A stretch of 64,000 nucleotides of DNA from Podospora pseudocomata (GCF_035222375.1 NC_085890.1:2542001-2606000), one strand, 5' to 3'. Shown: positions 33,870-45,066, numbered from the stretch's first letter. The notes: generated by a model from the sequence alone, not told the origin. Translations and numbers: made by a program.

Positions 33870-35327
33870 TCATGAAAAATGCAGCCACCCCTTCTTTTCC
33901 TCCTCCTTTCTCTTCTCCTCTTCCTCCTTGCGCTTGGCCTCTTGGGCTTCGGCCTTTTTCGCTTCGGCTTCTTTCCTCTTCTTTTCCTCCTCCTCCTTCT
34001 TCCTCTTCTCGGCCTCCTCACGGTCCTTCTTTCTCTTCTCCTCTTCAGCCTTGGCCTTCTCGGCGGCCTCCTTCCTTTCTTGCTCCTTCTGCGCGACAAT
34101 CTTCCTCTGCTCCTCCTCGGTCATCTTGGCAAAGGCCTCGACGTTCTTGTCCCAGGTCTTGACGCACTCATCGTTCCAGTTGCACTTCTCAACCTCACCA
34201 TAGGCAGGGTGGCTGTAGCGGGGATGTCTGCTGGGCCAGTTGGAAGCGTGGTAGTGGTGTCTGACGAGAGCAGCTCTGGCGTCGTGGTTGCCTGAATCCG
34301 AGTGGCCTTGGCCGGCAGCAAAAGCCTCGACGGTGAGGACGAGGGTGCGGCTCACGAGCTTGGATTCCTGGAGGTCGTGGAAGAGATCCCAGTCGACCTT
34401 GATGTTGGGGTCCTCCTTGTGAAGATCCATCTCGGCGAGAATGGCGGTGGTGAAGGCAGACGGACCAGTACCGCTGATGATCTGGTCGAAATCGAGCTTG
34501 ACGTCGGCAAGAGGGACGTTCTGCTCCTTGGCAACACCATTGAGCCATGTCATGATCTGCTCAATGAGTCTCATCATGACGGGCAGCTGGGGCTTGCACA
34601 TGAAGGTCCACTGGCAGAAAGAACGCGACTTGGGACCAAGAATGGGGTGATCCTTCCAGTCAGGCTCATCAATCTCGACGCCAATAACCATATCGATATC
34701 CTTGACGTTGTAACGGTCGGGGATGAACTTGGAGAGAGGCTTCAAGGCCTCAACATCGATATCGGCGTACAGACCACCTTCGGCATACATGACGATGTAG
34801 CGGAGGAGATCGGCCTTGACAATGGCAGCCTTGACGTCGCGGTAAAAGTTGACAATGTCGGGGCGGTTGAAGCCCTCGGGGCCAAAGTGCCACTCGACGT
34901 ACTTCATGTCATTGTCGTCGGTCAACACCTCGTATCGGTAATCGGGGTTCTTGCCAACCCATGAGCGGGCGGTATTGATGTCACGCTCCTCGAATCTGAG
35001 AGGGTTGACCTTCCATGTCTGCCAAATCTTTCTGGGGAACTCGGTGCGGACGGCCTTGGGGGTCTGAGCTGGTCCTACTGGCGTGATGGGCACAGTTGGC
35101 GCAGCCACCACCGGGACCGGTGGACGGGCGAGGGCGGCGGCGTTCGAGGTGACTTCGCGAACGCGCGAGTGGAAAAGGTTCAGGTTAAAGGTGAAGAAGA
35201 TGAGGATGATGGCGGCAACGTATATTGGGAGGCAACGGCGGAACTGTGTTGGTAGGCGGTTGCGGAACTGAGCTGTGGTGGCGGCCAAGGTTGGCGACCC
35301 CAATGGGGAACCAAGTTTGGACATCAT
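33870..35327 (-). CDS. OCH1-type alpha-1,6-mannosyltransferase (GT32), 485 residues
   Basis: Single exon. I start at the ATG at 35327, since the longer upstream frame is translated CT-rich leader. A type II topology is clear: short cytosolic N-terminus, membrane anchor at about 34-51 (PIYVAAIILIFFTFNLNLF), then a lumenal catalytic domain. It has FPRKIWQTWK, AIVKADLLRYIVMYAEGG, the DxD motif Asp189-Ile-Asp191 in YADIDVEAL, and SGTGPSAFT, all typical of GT32 glycosyltransferases. These use GDP-mannose to start the outer chain on N-glycans in the early Golgi. Residues about 402-480 form an almost unbroken Glu/Lys/Arg-rich coil (EEEQRKIVAQKEQERKEAAE type), an unusual C-terminal addition. Paralogues (HOC1-like) cannot be excluded. 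It diverges from the acyltransferase gene at 36972. Confidence 0.83.
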   Translation of the reverse strand: MMSKLGSPLGSPTLAATTAQFRNRLPTQFRRCLPIYVAAIILIFFTFNLNLFHSRVREVTSNAAALARPPVPVVAAPTVPITPVGPAQTPKAVRTEFPRKIWQTWKVNPLRFEERDINTARSWVGKNPDYRYEVLTDDNDMKYVEWHFGPEGFNRPDIVNFYRDVKAAIVKADLLRYIVMYAEGGLYADIDVEALKPLSKFIPDRYNVKDIDMVIGVEIDEPDWKDHPILGPKSRSFCQWTFMCKPQLPVMMRLIEQIMTWLNGVAKEQNVPLADVKLDFDQIISGTGPSAFTTAILAEMDLHKEDPNIKVDWDLFHDLQESKLVSRTLVLTVEAFAAGQGHSDSGNHDARAALVRHHYHASNWPSRHPRYSHPAYGEVEKCNWNDECVKTWDKNVEAFAKMTEEEQRKIVAQKEQERKEAAEKAKAEEEKRKKDREEAEKRKKEEEEKKRKEAEAKKAEAQEAKRKEEEEKRKEEEKKGWLHFS

Positions 35328-36971
35328 GCTGGGCGACCCGATATTTGTTCGAGCGAAAGTAAAGCTACTCGTCAATTCCGTGAATGAATCGTGGTTTCCC
35401 GGTGGTACGACGTGGGAAAATAGCGAGCGCGGCCAGACAACAGTACTTGGAGTCGTGAGCTGGCTGACGAGTCGGTGTGCCGTAGTCTGGAAAAGTGCCG
35501 TTGGGCGACAACGCCTGACCCCAGTCCCCACTGGGATGTATCTCTCGAGCAAAAAAGCGAATGTGACGAGACAAAACGAGACGAGCAGGAGGTGAGGTCT
35601 CGAGACGAAGGAAAAAGTGGAAGAGAGAAGAGGAGGATACACGAGTAGCAGTATCACGAAGTCAGGTAGGAGAGAGAGAGAGAGAGCAAGAGAGAGGTCT
35701 AGGCCCCTCCAATCGGCGGCCAAGTGGTTCCTTATCTTGTCAGCACTGGCACCAGTTGGTGTCTGCCTCTGCCGGATGCAAACTCGCGCGGGAAATTCAT
35801 CATGGGCGCGGCCATTTTGGTCACCTAGCGCCGACACCTTGCCGGGGTCCCCAGGCCCCAGATCCAATCATGGAGGCCCGAGAAAATTCTTCTGACACCG
35901 TCCACGCCCAGGGCACCAGGGGCAGGCCATGGACAGCTGTTTTCGCTATCTTCCCCACCACTCTCGCTCTTGTTTTCTACAGGTTCGTGCAGGTTTTAAT
36001 TCTACTCTGATGAGTGCTTGATTCGTGGCGAAGCTGCTGCGACTCTTGCTGATCCAATCATGCCGTTGGCATTCGTGAGTGTCCCATCCGGCCGTCAGCC
36101 AGTGAGATCTGTCAGACACGATAGGGGCTGTTTTTCCAAAAACCGAATCCCCTGCCCGGTTGCGGGAGCGGTGCCCCACTGTAAAGCAGGCTAAGCTCAC
36201 CAAGCTGCCAACCCCTGCTCGACGCGATCGGTCGTTGCCGTTTTTGGTAGACTTGTGTGGGACTGGCCTGTGCGCTATCAGCCAGTCATCGGTCGGGGCT
36301 ATGGCGCACTGTGTAAACAGGCACACCCCAGATATCGCCTGGTGTACCGTGCACCCCCCCACCCTGTCTCGCTAGGCTACCTGGGCGGGCGTTGAAATCA
36401 AGATCTCAATGCAGGTGCTTCCTGGCTTCCAGCTTGCCATGGCCTCTCCGCTGGAACGCAGATACGGCGGGCGACAGGCGATGGTTAATTATTTCGTCAT
36501 GATCAGTTTGTTCCCCGCGTTTGCATTTTCTGCTTGTGATTTTTCCGCTTTTTTTCGTGTAGATAGAGAGGGGGAGCGTGCGTTTTGATACGAACTGTTG
36601 CTGCCATCTGAAAACCCGGGAGGCTTATCCGGTGTTGATCCCGCCAATCCCGCTTCAACTTCAAGACCCCGACGGTGCCACAGTGTTTTCTTGATTCTCT
36701 CTGTTCAACCGCTGGCTCTCGGTGGATTTTCTTCTTTTTCCCCTGAAGAATATTTTCCAGCTGAGTGGTCTCGGAGTCGTATGCACTCACTGGTTCCCGA
36801 ACCGCAAAGTTGACGACAAAACGACTTTTCCCCCCTCCCTCCCTCCGGCACTTACCGCGCTTATCTCCTGAGACCTTTTCGGCCCACAGCGGACAGATCG
36901 GAACCTCGACATCTTTGTTTACCTACTTTCCACTCTCGGGCAGGCAGACAGTCAATGTCGCCGCCTTCAAA
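35328..36971. other. Bidirectional promoter region
   Basis: 1.6 kb between divergently transcribed genes. The minus-strand side (35580-35700) holds a CT/GA-rich leader with a GAGA microsatellite at about 35672-35690. The plus side has a C/T-rich leader at 36825-36880. No gene seen. Confidence 0.5.
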
Positions 36972-38495
36972 ATGCACTCCCTCCGCGAAGGCATCCTAGA
37001 CGGCACGGGAAACGACTCCTCCTCCGCCATCAAGTCAACCGCCCCTTCCTTCTCCCTCAAAGCCATCCTCCGCGGCCTCCGGCACATCCTCTGGCCAAAA
37101 GCCGCCTCGGCAGACAGCTCTCCACGACAGCTCCGACCAACAGCCTACCTCGACGGTCTGCGCGGGTTCGCCGCCTTTCTGGTGTACATCCACCACCACC
37201 AGCTCTGGGCCCACGGCGCGGAGAGCCTGCAGTCTGCAGTATACTTTGAGAACGCCTACGGCTTCGACGGGGAGTTTCGGCTGTCGACCTTTTATGGCAT
37301 TAGGAACTTTTTTACCGGGGGGCACATGGCTGTGGCCGTGTTTTATGTCATCTCGGGTTATGTCCTTTCCGTCAAGCCGCTGGCGTTGATGCAGAGCGGG
37401 GAGCATCTCAAGCTGGCGGATAATTTGGCATCGGCGTTTTTCCGGAGGTGGTTTAGGTTGTATCTGCCTATTATTGCCACTACGCTTGTTTACATCACCT
37501 CGTGGCATCTTTTTGGGTACTGGAACTTTGCCTGCCCTCCCAAGGAGACGTTCGGGGACGAGCTGTGGAATTGGTATGTCGAGTTCAAAAACTTTTCGTT
37601 CTTGTTCAAAGAAGGGGGTTGGATCTGGGTCAAGGCGAACACGCATACCTGGTCGATACCGCTCGAGATGAGGGGCAGCGTGATCACTTACATGGCTTGC
37701 ATGGCGCTCTCCCGGGCGACGACTAAGGCGAGACTGGTGTGTTTGGTTGTGCTGGTGGGGTATTACCTTTATGTGGTGGATGGGTATTACGGGGCGTTGT
37801 TTGTCGCGGGGATGTTGCAGGCGGATTTGGACTTGTTGGCGAGGAGGGAGGGTGGGTATTTTCCTGGTTGGCTGAGGAGGTTGGAGAGGCACAAGACGTT
37901 TATTTACTATCATCTTTTTGTGGTGAGCATGTACCTTGCCGGGGTGCCGTCGGCGACGAACAAGGTGGAGGATTTGAGGGCGAATCCGGGGTGGTATTGG
38001 TTGAGTTATCTCAAGCCGCAGGCGGTGTTCGATCCGAAGTGGTTTTATCTGTTTTGGGCGGCGAATATGCTGGTGGCGGCTGTGCCGAGGATGGGGTGGT
38101 TGAGGAGGTGGTTTGAGGGGAGGTTTTGCCAGTTTTTGGGGAGGATTTCGTTTGCGTTTTATTTGGTGCATGGGCCGATTTTGGCGACGGTGGGGGATCG
38201 GCTGTATCATGTTGTTGGATGGGGGAGGCCGGTCGAGGCTGGGGAGGTGGACATGCTGGCGGCATGGAGGGATTTGTTGCCGTTGCCCAAGGTTGGGCCG
38301 ATCGGGTTGGAGTTTTCGTTTTTGGTGCCGCATTTGATCTTGTTGCCGTTGACGTTTTGGGTGGCGGATATTGTGACGAGGATGGTGGACGAGCCTTCGG
38401 TCAAATTTGCGGCTTGGCTTTACAAAAGGGTTCAGGGAGGAGGGAAACCAGAGATGAAGCCAGAGAGTAACGAGATGATGCTGAGACTGGCTTGA
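36972..38495 (+). CDS. Acyltransferase-3 family multi-pass membrane protein, 507 residues
   Basis: Single exon from the ATG at 36972. After a ~55-residue cytosolic lead comes the family signature YLDGLRGFAAFLVYIHHH (residues about 57-74), then about ten hydrophobic segments, including GGHMAVAVFYVISGYVLS, FFRRWFRLYLPIIATTLVY and LGRISFAFYLVHGPIL. The RxYxPxI helix and the FYLVHGPI motif are standard for acyltransferase-3 proteins, which transfer acyl groups (often acetyl) to sugars or lipids across a membrane. The substrate cannot be read from sequence. The family is frequent in filamentous ascomycetes, sometimes in biosynthetic clusters. An in-frame upstream ATG at 36765 is not preferred. A 432-codon antisense frame is a codon-usage shadow. 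Confidence 0.85.
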   Translation: MHSLREGILDGTGNDSSSAIKSTAPSFSLKAILRGLRHILWPKAASADSSPRQLRPTAYLDGLRGFAAFLVYIHHHQLWAHGAESLQSAVYFENAYGFDGEFRLSTFYGIRNFFTGGHMAVAVFYVISGYVLSVKPLALMQSGEHLKLADNLASAFFRRWFRLYLPIIATTLVYITSWHLFGYWNFACPPKETFGDELWNWYVEFKNFSFLFKEGGWIWVKANTHTWSIPLEMRGSVITYMACMALSRATTKARLVCLVVLVGYYLYVVDGYYGALFVAGMLQADLDLLARREGGYFPGWLRRLERHKTFIYYHLFVVSMYLAGVPSATNKVEDLRANPGWYWLSYLKPQAVFDPKWFYLFWAANMLVAAVPRMGWLRRWFEGRFCQFLGRISFAFYLVHGPILATVGDRLYHVVGWGRPVEAGEVDMLAAWRDLLPLPKVGPIGLEFSFLVPHLILLPLTFWVADIVTRMVDEPSVKFAAWLYKRVQGGGKPEMKPESNEMMLRLA

Positions 38496-40885
38496 GGCTA
38501 GTCGAGGTCATTGGTCAGGGAGGACGAAATTGGTTTATGTGTAATGCATTGTATGTCATGTTATGGCGTGGCTTCTTTTATCGTAATGATCATACTGGGA
38601 CAGGTACATGTACATTTAAGCACATCCATGGCTGGCAAAGTATGGGTTTATGCAGCTGGATCATCTTGGTCACCCTCGTGTTTCTTGGTTTCAATCGGGT
38701 ACGCTAGAAAGTGGCCACAATAAGGGAGATTCTGCACCTACAACTACAATCCGAGTGGTGAAGTTAAGCCGGACACCTTAGTGGCATTGTAGACACAACT
38801 CTTGACCGTCTACATTTGTGAGGCTGAAGTCTAAATAAACTTCCAACGGGACTGGAATGACAGACGGATGAACAGACCGGTGGAAGCCGTGCGACAAACG
38901 GCTGCCAGCATCCATTATCGCGGGCCGCACCCGACGGACTGTATCCCGTGTGTTGACATTGTTCAGGGGTTGATGCCACGACAACCAACCACAATCACAG
39001 GAACAAAGAACATCTCGATGCGGTTTAGCCACTTTGATCCTTCGTTGATAATCCCACACCTTCACGCTCAACATCATCATCACTTCATGCCATCTTGCAA
39101 ACAACTTCCTTCGCCTGATTTTCACAAAAGCTCACAGACATCTTACCTATGTACGTTTCGAACACACCAAAACGCATGATTTTGACTGATGGTGGGTGTG
39201 GTGGTGTTTGAAGATCAACAGGGGCGATTCTTTCTCCAGCAACGTGGATTCTATCCCCAACTTCACACATTGCCTGCAATCACGGTGCTGCAGACTCCGG
39301 AAATTGGACAAGGCCGATCACTGTATCTGCCCAGCAGAGAAATGTAACTTTCTCCAGGTTTTTTTTTTTGGTTTTGGCAAGGGCGGATCGGGGTTGTCGC
39401 CGTCGCCGTCGACATGCCCAAAAGCAGTGGATACCGAGGTTTGGCGTCAGAAGCTTGTGATGCGGGGGCTTTGACTGGCGTTAGGCTGTAGAGGGTTAGC
39501 TCCTCCGAGGTGGAGGTGTCTTCCCCCGCGCTGCCCCAACGGATTTTTTGACAGTCGCGCAACGTGTGAGTTTGGGGGAGGGGTACTGTGGTGTACCTGC
39601 ATGCGGGAGATTGGTTGATGTTGTTGCTGATTTATCGGTGCATTTTGCGAGGTTTGAGAGAGAATCGGTGGCGATGAGAGAAGAGGAGGTGAGAGATGGT
39701 GAGATTGTGACAAGTGAAAACTGAGAAAGGGGGATGATGGGCGAGATGTGGATGCAAAGATTTGATTGTAGATTGATTAGATTAGATAGCAGTATCTGAT
39801 TGGTCCCAGGACACTTTGATGGCTTGTGCGCCTTCGGCGGATTGAACGCGTGCTTTCGGGCTTCAGCTTCAGCTTTGCTGGTTTTTGCAAGCTGGATTAG
39901 AGTAGAAGCGGTGTGAGTTGGGTGAGTTGGCTGATTGTTGGGTGATTCCGACTGCCAAACTGGACAGTGGGACTTGCGATTGTCACAGTGGGCTTGCTGG
40001 AAGCAGGGATTGCTTTCACGAACTGTTGTCTGCTTTAACAAAGCATCGGATCAGGCCCTGGTCTTCCCCGCGTTTTCCACATTCCCGTCACCCTTTTGTC
40101 CTTGCTTTTGGTGGTGGTGTCCCTTTCCGCAGCGGTCGAGACCTTTTGCTTGACAAAAATGCTTGTTTTCACGATTGCCAAGAGCAACCTACCGAGGAGG
40201 CGCGAAAGGCGGGAGAAACATGTGAATTCTGCACGTTTCGCTGCAGGAAGAGGATTCCGTTCCCAGCCAGGATGGAACGGACGGGTCGGGTTTTGGGTGT
40301 GATTGATGCAGCCACACCACCATTGTGATTGTTACCGAGTTTTTCTCATACTGTGATGAGAGCGCTCTGGAATGAATGACACTGTGCTGACTGCCTCCAC
40401 AGTGCCTCAAAGATCATCAGTGGCGGCCGTTTGCAAAATCTCCTTGGGTCAATGGTGAATGTCTCAGACGTTGTGGTTCAACGGTTACTCGGCGCTCGCT
40501 AAAAATAAAGCTCTGAGGAATGAAGAACGCAGATCCCGTGATATTGGGAACACAAAGAAGGTTTAAAATGTTATTGTTGCCTTAGTTCACTTGCTCACAG
40601 AAGTCATTCCAACTGCACTGCCAGTTTTGTAAGCCCCAGGGTCTGGGAACGATCGACTGGATTGTTACCTGATTTGTTGGAAGTGTTGCGTGGTTTTGCA
40701 GATCTGTTGGCTTTTGATGTATACCTATCCAGCCTTTATTATTGTTAGCGTGTGACTTACTAACCCGATAGGAAAAAGACAACAGACATTTTTAATCTAT
40801 TTCTTCAAAGTTACAGTACTTCCAAACAAGCTATTTTCCCACACATTTGTAAGTACTTATACCATTATCAATATCGAATCAATAT
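38496..40885. other. Long gene-poor region
   Basis: 2.4 kb without a supported gene. The minus strand has several open but overlapping frames between 39263 and 40041, rich in Ser, Pro and Thr, with no motif, signal or clean splice path. I see no repeat with another copy in the window. Confidence 0.4.
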
Positions 40886-41123
40886 TGTCACAGTTAAGCC
40901 AACAGGCAAGTCAGACCGTGTGCGGGGCGCAACGCGCACAGCCAATCGCTAGTAGAACCAATCAGGACGGGAGTAGCCTTACCCGTGGGATCATTGCCAA
41001 GGGGTAATAATCCAGGAGACCACGAGGTCTATATATACAGAGGAACTGGCTGGTGTAGATAGACAGTTCTGCAGTATTCAATTCACACTTGTATTCACGG
41101 TATCTTGTGTTTACATTGAGACA
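40886..41123 (+). repeat. Possible solo LTR or promoter relic
   Basis: Starts TGTCACAG and could end TTGAGACA; contains a TATA-like CTATATATACAG at 41029-41040. TG...CA ends and an internal TATA fit a fungal solo LTR. No target duplication was found and no other copy is in the window. If an LTR, it is a fossil of uncertain age. Confidence 0.25.
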
Positions 41124-41449
41124 TCTTGTTGTGCACTGTTTAGCTGCACCGAACCATGATTATTCAGAAGTGCCTTCAACCAGTGTCCCCTTTCAGAGGT
41201 TCTGGATAGGGGTTCGTCACACAGTCCCTCCGATCACGAAGCTAAGTGGTTTGGGCTCTTCGGAGAGTCGGGAAACTCATAAACTGATCTAGGAAATCGG
41301 GACGCTGTCCGGTGGCACACTCAAATTTTCTTGTCTTTGACTTTGACGTAGAAAGCGATTCAGGGAAAACAGGCTGTTGACGCTGAAAATCTTTACTTTC
41401 TATTCATGTACTTTATCGAACCCGCTTGCTATGCAAAAGAAAAGTAAAT

Positions 41450-42601
41450 CTAAATGCAAGCCTTGATCCCCTGGCCGTAAACCTTCTCAAACTCCTTGCT
41501 AAATGGCTGATCAATGTACCCCTTGGGGCTCTTGGGAATGTAGAATGACGACCTGTCATACTGGTTCAGATCGATACCCTCCCGGATTCTGAAAACGATG
41601 TCTGGCGTGGAGATGAAGTACCGGCCAAATACCGTCACCACATTATCCCTCTCCTTCAACTCCTCGTCAACCAGCTTCCTGGCAGTCTCTGGTGTCAACC
41701 CGCCAGCAATGAGAACTGGCCCCTTCCAGATATCCAACGCGAAGTCTAATCTCTCCTCATCGTTGTCGTTCGCCTCATCTCTGTTGCCAGCAATTCTAGT
41801 CTCCACCAAGTGCAGGTAACTCATGTTGGGGTGTCTCTCGCTAATCTTTCTGATGACATCGGAGAATTGGGGAACCGGGTTCTTCATCTTCATGCCCTGG
41901 AAGACGCTCCAAGGGCTGAGTCTGATGCCGACCTTCTCCTCTCCAACGGCGGCAGTAACGGCGTCAACAACCTCGACGGCAAAGCGGGAGCGGTTCTCGA
42001 TACTACCACCATACTCGTCGGTACGCTGGTTCGAGTTATCTTGGATGAACTGATCAACAAGGTACCCGTTGGCACCGTGGATCTCAACGCCGTCAAAACC
42101 GGCCTCAATAGCGTTCTTGGCGGCTTGGGCGTATTCGGCGATCTTCTGCTTGATATCGTCGATTGTCATCTCTTCTGGGGTAACAACACCGTCGGTATCT
42201 GGGATGGCAATGGCTGAGGGTGCTTTGACGGTGAAGCCCTCCGCCTTGGCGACGTCACCGAGGGCGGCACGGCCAAGCGCCCAGAGTTGGAGGTAGACAA
42301 AGCTGCCTTGGGCATGGACGCCGTCTGTGATCTCTTTCCAAGCAGCGATTTGCTCCTTCGACCAAATACCCGGGACGTTGTTCATACCACCAGCGGTGGG
42401 GGAGATGAAGGTACCTTCTGTTACCAAAAGAGTCCCACCGGGGGCGGAGGCGCGCTGTGAGTAGTATTCCTTCATGAGAGGAACAATTGGAACGTGCTCG
42501 TCAGTGGATCGGAAGCGAGTGAGTGGCGCCATGGCGATGCGGTGTTTGAGGGTGATGGAGGAGGTGAGCTTGAGCGGCTGGAAAAGTTTTGAGTCCGACA
42601 T
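41450..42601 (-). CDS. Old Yellow Enzyme family NADPH:flavin oxidoreductase, 383 residues
   Basis: Single exon from the ATG at 42601. It is a full-length FMN-binding TIM barrel: KLFQPLKLTSSITLKHRIAM at the N-terminus, APLTRFR, the anion-binding pair HGAN (His175, Asn178), the proton-donor position Tyr180, and the family signature NSNQRTDEYGGSIENRSRF. The phosphate-binding strand LIAGGLTPETA and GRYFISTPD follow. It would reduce activated C=C bonds of enones with NADPH. In fungi such enzymes serve detoxification or act within biosynthetic clusters. A P450 and a broken MFS transporter lie 1-6 kb away on the same strand, but no shared promoter or operon-like spacing is seen. Confidence 0.9.
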   Translation of the reverse strand: MSDSKLFQPLKLTSSITLKHRIAMAPLTRFRSTDEHVPIVPLMKEYYSQRASAPGGTLLVTEGTFISPTAGGMNNVPGIWSKEQIAAWKEITDGVHAQGSFVYLQLWALGRAALGDVAKAEGFTVKAPSAIAIPDTDGVVTPEEMTIDDIKQKIAEYAQAAKNAIEAGFDGVEIHGANGYLVDQFIQDNSNQRTDEYGGSIENRSRFAVEVVDAVTAAVGEEKVGIRLSPWSVFQGMKMKNPVPQFSDVIRKISERHPNMSYLHLVETRIAGNRDEANDNDEERLDFALDIWKGPVLIAGGLTPETARKLVDEELKERDNVVTVFGRYFISTPDIVFRIREGIDLNQYDRSSFYIPKSPKGYIDQPFSKEFEKVYGQGIKACI

Positions 42602-43316
42602 GTTGAGCGTTTGGTTTATTTCTTGTTGTAGTAGTTGGGTGAGGGTGAAGTGTGATTAGAGATGCTTCAGGGTATCTTGTCGTGATCAATATGCTGTTGA
42701 AGGTTAAATGAAATTTGTTTTGTTGTTGAAGGCGAAAGCATGGTTTTATAGTAGTTGACACAGGCTTATAAATCACCTCGTCGCAGGCGTGGAGAATGTT
42801 GTTGACTTCCAAGACTTTTTTGCAGCTTCGAAACAGTTCCAGGTGTGGAGTAATGATGGCCCTGACATGCCTGCACTACCGGAATTCCACTGTTTTTCCT
42901 GATGGCCAAAGATGCTGACCTCTCATGGTCATCGAGAACCTGCGAATCAGATTTTGCTGCTTCAATGGCGTCATGCTCCACACCGGGTATTCCGATAGAT
43001 CGGTAGCATCTGTGCAACGCCACATCAAAATCTCACAGCTCTAATTCGCACAAGCATTTGTAACCGTCTTGGTTTCTAATCCGGGATTACTAAGTTGACC
43101 AGTAGCCGAACCGAGATATGTCCGGTGTAAGCCTGATTACTGAGACCCGACCTGACTCCGACGTAGGTTTTCCCTCTCTCTAACATGGACCATTCATCGT
43201 GGATAGGTATAACGGGGAAGCTTTTGACATAAAGCCGTCAACGAAAACGTAACCATCAATTACAGTGGCCCACTCAATTACTCTATCTTCCAGCTCACAA
43301 TGCATCAATCACCCAA
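42602..43316. other. Intergenic region
   Basis: Promoter of the OYE gene (minus) and upstream flank of the tRNA gene. No other gene seen. Confidence 0.5.
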
Positions 43317-43409
43317 GCCCGATTAGCTCAGCTGGTTAGAGCGTCGTACTAATACTGGAAACAGCATATAGTAATGCGAAGGTCAACAGTTCAATCCTGT
43401 TATTGGGCA
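43317..43409 (+). tRNA. tRNA-Ile (anticodon AAU) with 19-nt intron
   Basis: Acceptor stem GCCCGAT / ATTGGGC with discriminator A at 43409; D-arm GCTCAGCTGGTTAGAGC; anticodon stem TCGTA / TGCGA; loop CTAATA carrying AAT at 43351-43353; T-arm AACAG TTCAATC CTGTT. A 19-nt intron (43355-43373) lies one base 3' of the anticodon, the canonical position. CCA is not encoded, as expected for a nuclear gene. Confidence 0.93.
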
Positions 43410-43414
43410 TCTTC

Positions 43415-43425
43415 TTTTGTTTTTT
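43415..43425 (+). terminator. Pol III terminator
   Basis: TTTTGTTTTTT starting six bases after the tRNA, the usual oligo-T stop for RNA polymerase III. Confidence 0.75.
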
Positions 43426-43485
43426 CCTTCCGATATATCATCTTTGTGCTTCCACCCTCTCAATGGTGCAAGACTTTTTTGCTAC

Positions 43486-45066
43486 TTAAGCTCTATCTCT
43501 TCCAGTTTCATTACTTCTCAGTTTAACATCCTGTCTCCAATTTGCTCCGCAATACATCGCCATCCACAACAGCGGACTAAACCCCAACCATGCCCCGGCG
43601 ATGCTCGCTGACGCCCACCCCATTCCAGCTCGCTCAATAATAGGCATCGCGACTGCACTAGCCCCAGCAGCGACCACGCACCGTGCTAATTTACTCGCTG
43701 CAACCGCCGTGGCTGGGCTGTCGGGATGGGTGTTGACGATAAGAACATTGAGCCCATTGATCGCTCCAGCAAAGAACACTCCCAAGAAGAAGAGAGCAAT
43801 CTCGATCCCAACGACGACTTCGTTTTCACGGTCCACCCGTACGCCACAACAGTCCTAAAAAGAACATATAACGCACCCAACGCAATTTCCAGTCGTATCT
43901 TCTCGATAGGAACCTCCTCTAACCGCTGCTGCCTGTCTAGATCGAGCTTCAACCCCAAATTCCGTGCCCATCGTCCAAAGTTCCAGTCGAGAAGCCATCC
44001 TACTGTCCATCGTGATGCGAGCATTCCGATTGCCAGCGCCAGGTAGCACACCCACGATTATGGGACGGAAACTGAACCGCTCAGAAAGTTGAGAACCGAG
44101 CGTGATCAACACCATGAAATACCCGCCCGAGAACAGCACTCCAGCCATTACTGTCACAAACGCCTCCTTCTCTCCCAGTATTCTCACTGAGGTGTGTATG
44201 CTGACCTTTTTCTTTGCTGCCTCCTCCATGGTATGTCTGCCTTCTTCCTCCTCTGTCATCTCGTGCCTCTTGATGTGCTTCAGTAGATCCCATCCCGTCC
44301 TACTCCACCGTCTCTCGGGTCTCACTGACCCATCGCCTACCACGTTTCTTCCTGTCTCCGGCAACAGCAGCCACGTTAGAGCAAGAACGTTAGAGCAAGA
44401 ATGACCCCCGACAACCCAAGCAGAAACCAGCATGTCCCCCTTCAACCGTGATACTCTGTCATTATCCCTCCCAGCACCGGTGCAAGAGCAGGACAGAGAG
44501 TCAACCCCAGCGCAGCATAGCCGATGTATTTTCCCCTTTCGGCTATGGTGATCATGTCCGCTACGGCTGCACTCCCCAGGGAGATTGTGACCCCAGATCC
44601 AGCAGCTTGGACACATAATAGCGATATCAAGGCCGGAAAGGAGGATTGCGGCGCAAGCCCTATGTTAGACAGTGCGCACAACGCCAAATAGAAAAGATAC
44701 ACCGGTCGTTGGCCGTAGGAATCAGAAAACGGAGCGATAAGGGACGGTGTCAGCCCTGAGACAAAGGTGTAGACTGTTATTGTTAGGTTTGTTAGTGATA
44801 TGGACATGTGTAGGTCCATAGAGATGATGGAGAGGGCAGGGAGGTTCATGTGCCCTGATAGGGGGGAGATGATGGCGAGGAAGGTGACTGAGAGGGTGAT
44901 GAGGATTTTTGAGGGGTGATGAAGGCTGAGTAAGGGGGTTCTGGGTCGCGTGGGTTGTTGATTCAGAGGGTGATATGGAGGGATTTGAGGCTCTGTTTGT
45001 GGTGCCTGTTGTGTCACCCTTGGGATGTATGTCATTGTCGACCTTGGCCATGATGAGTGTTTCCAT
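43486..45066 (-). pseudogene. MFS drug:H+ antiporter (DHA1-like) pseudogene
   Basis: Starts METLIMAKVDNDIHPKG at 45066, then changes frame to HPSKILITLSVTFLAI and runs through SGHMNLPALSII, LIAPFSDSYGQRPVYL (the conserved loop 2-3 motif) and ALGLTLCPALAPVLGGIM (motif C-like). At EYHG the expected Trp is TGA (44443-44445). A tandem duplication of about 14 bp (TTCTTGCTCTAACG) shifts the frame next, leading to LLLPETGRN. Further shifts follow before CYLALAIGMLASRW and again before ENEVVVGIEIALFFLGVFFA. At least five disabling changes are visible. The ancestor was a 12-helix exporter of the drug/polyamine type, as found beside fungal P450 genes. Confidence 0.8.

Noticed and set aside
33785-34099. 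Arg-rich frame in the 3' part of the OCH1-type gene
   Set aside because: Out-of-frame reading of the Glu/Lys coil codons on the same strand.
37035-38333. 432-codon antisense frame over the acyltransferase gene
   Set aside because: Pro/Arg/His-rich, no motif, and fully explained by codon bias of the real gene on the plus strand.
39263-40041. Candidate small minus-strand genes
   Set aside because: Three overlapping Ser/Pro/Thr-rich frames without ATG-led motif, signal peptide or consistent splice sites.
41190-41290. 5S rRNA-like text (cgatcacgaagctaag)
   Set aside because: Too short and does not fold or align with a full fungal 5S rRNA.
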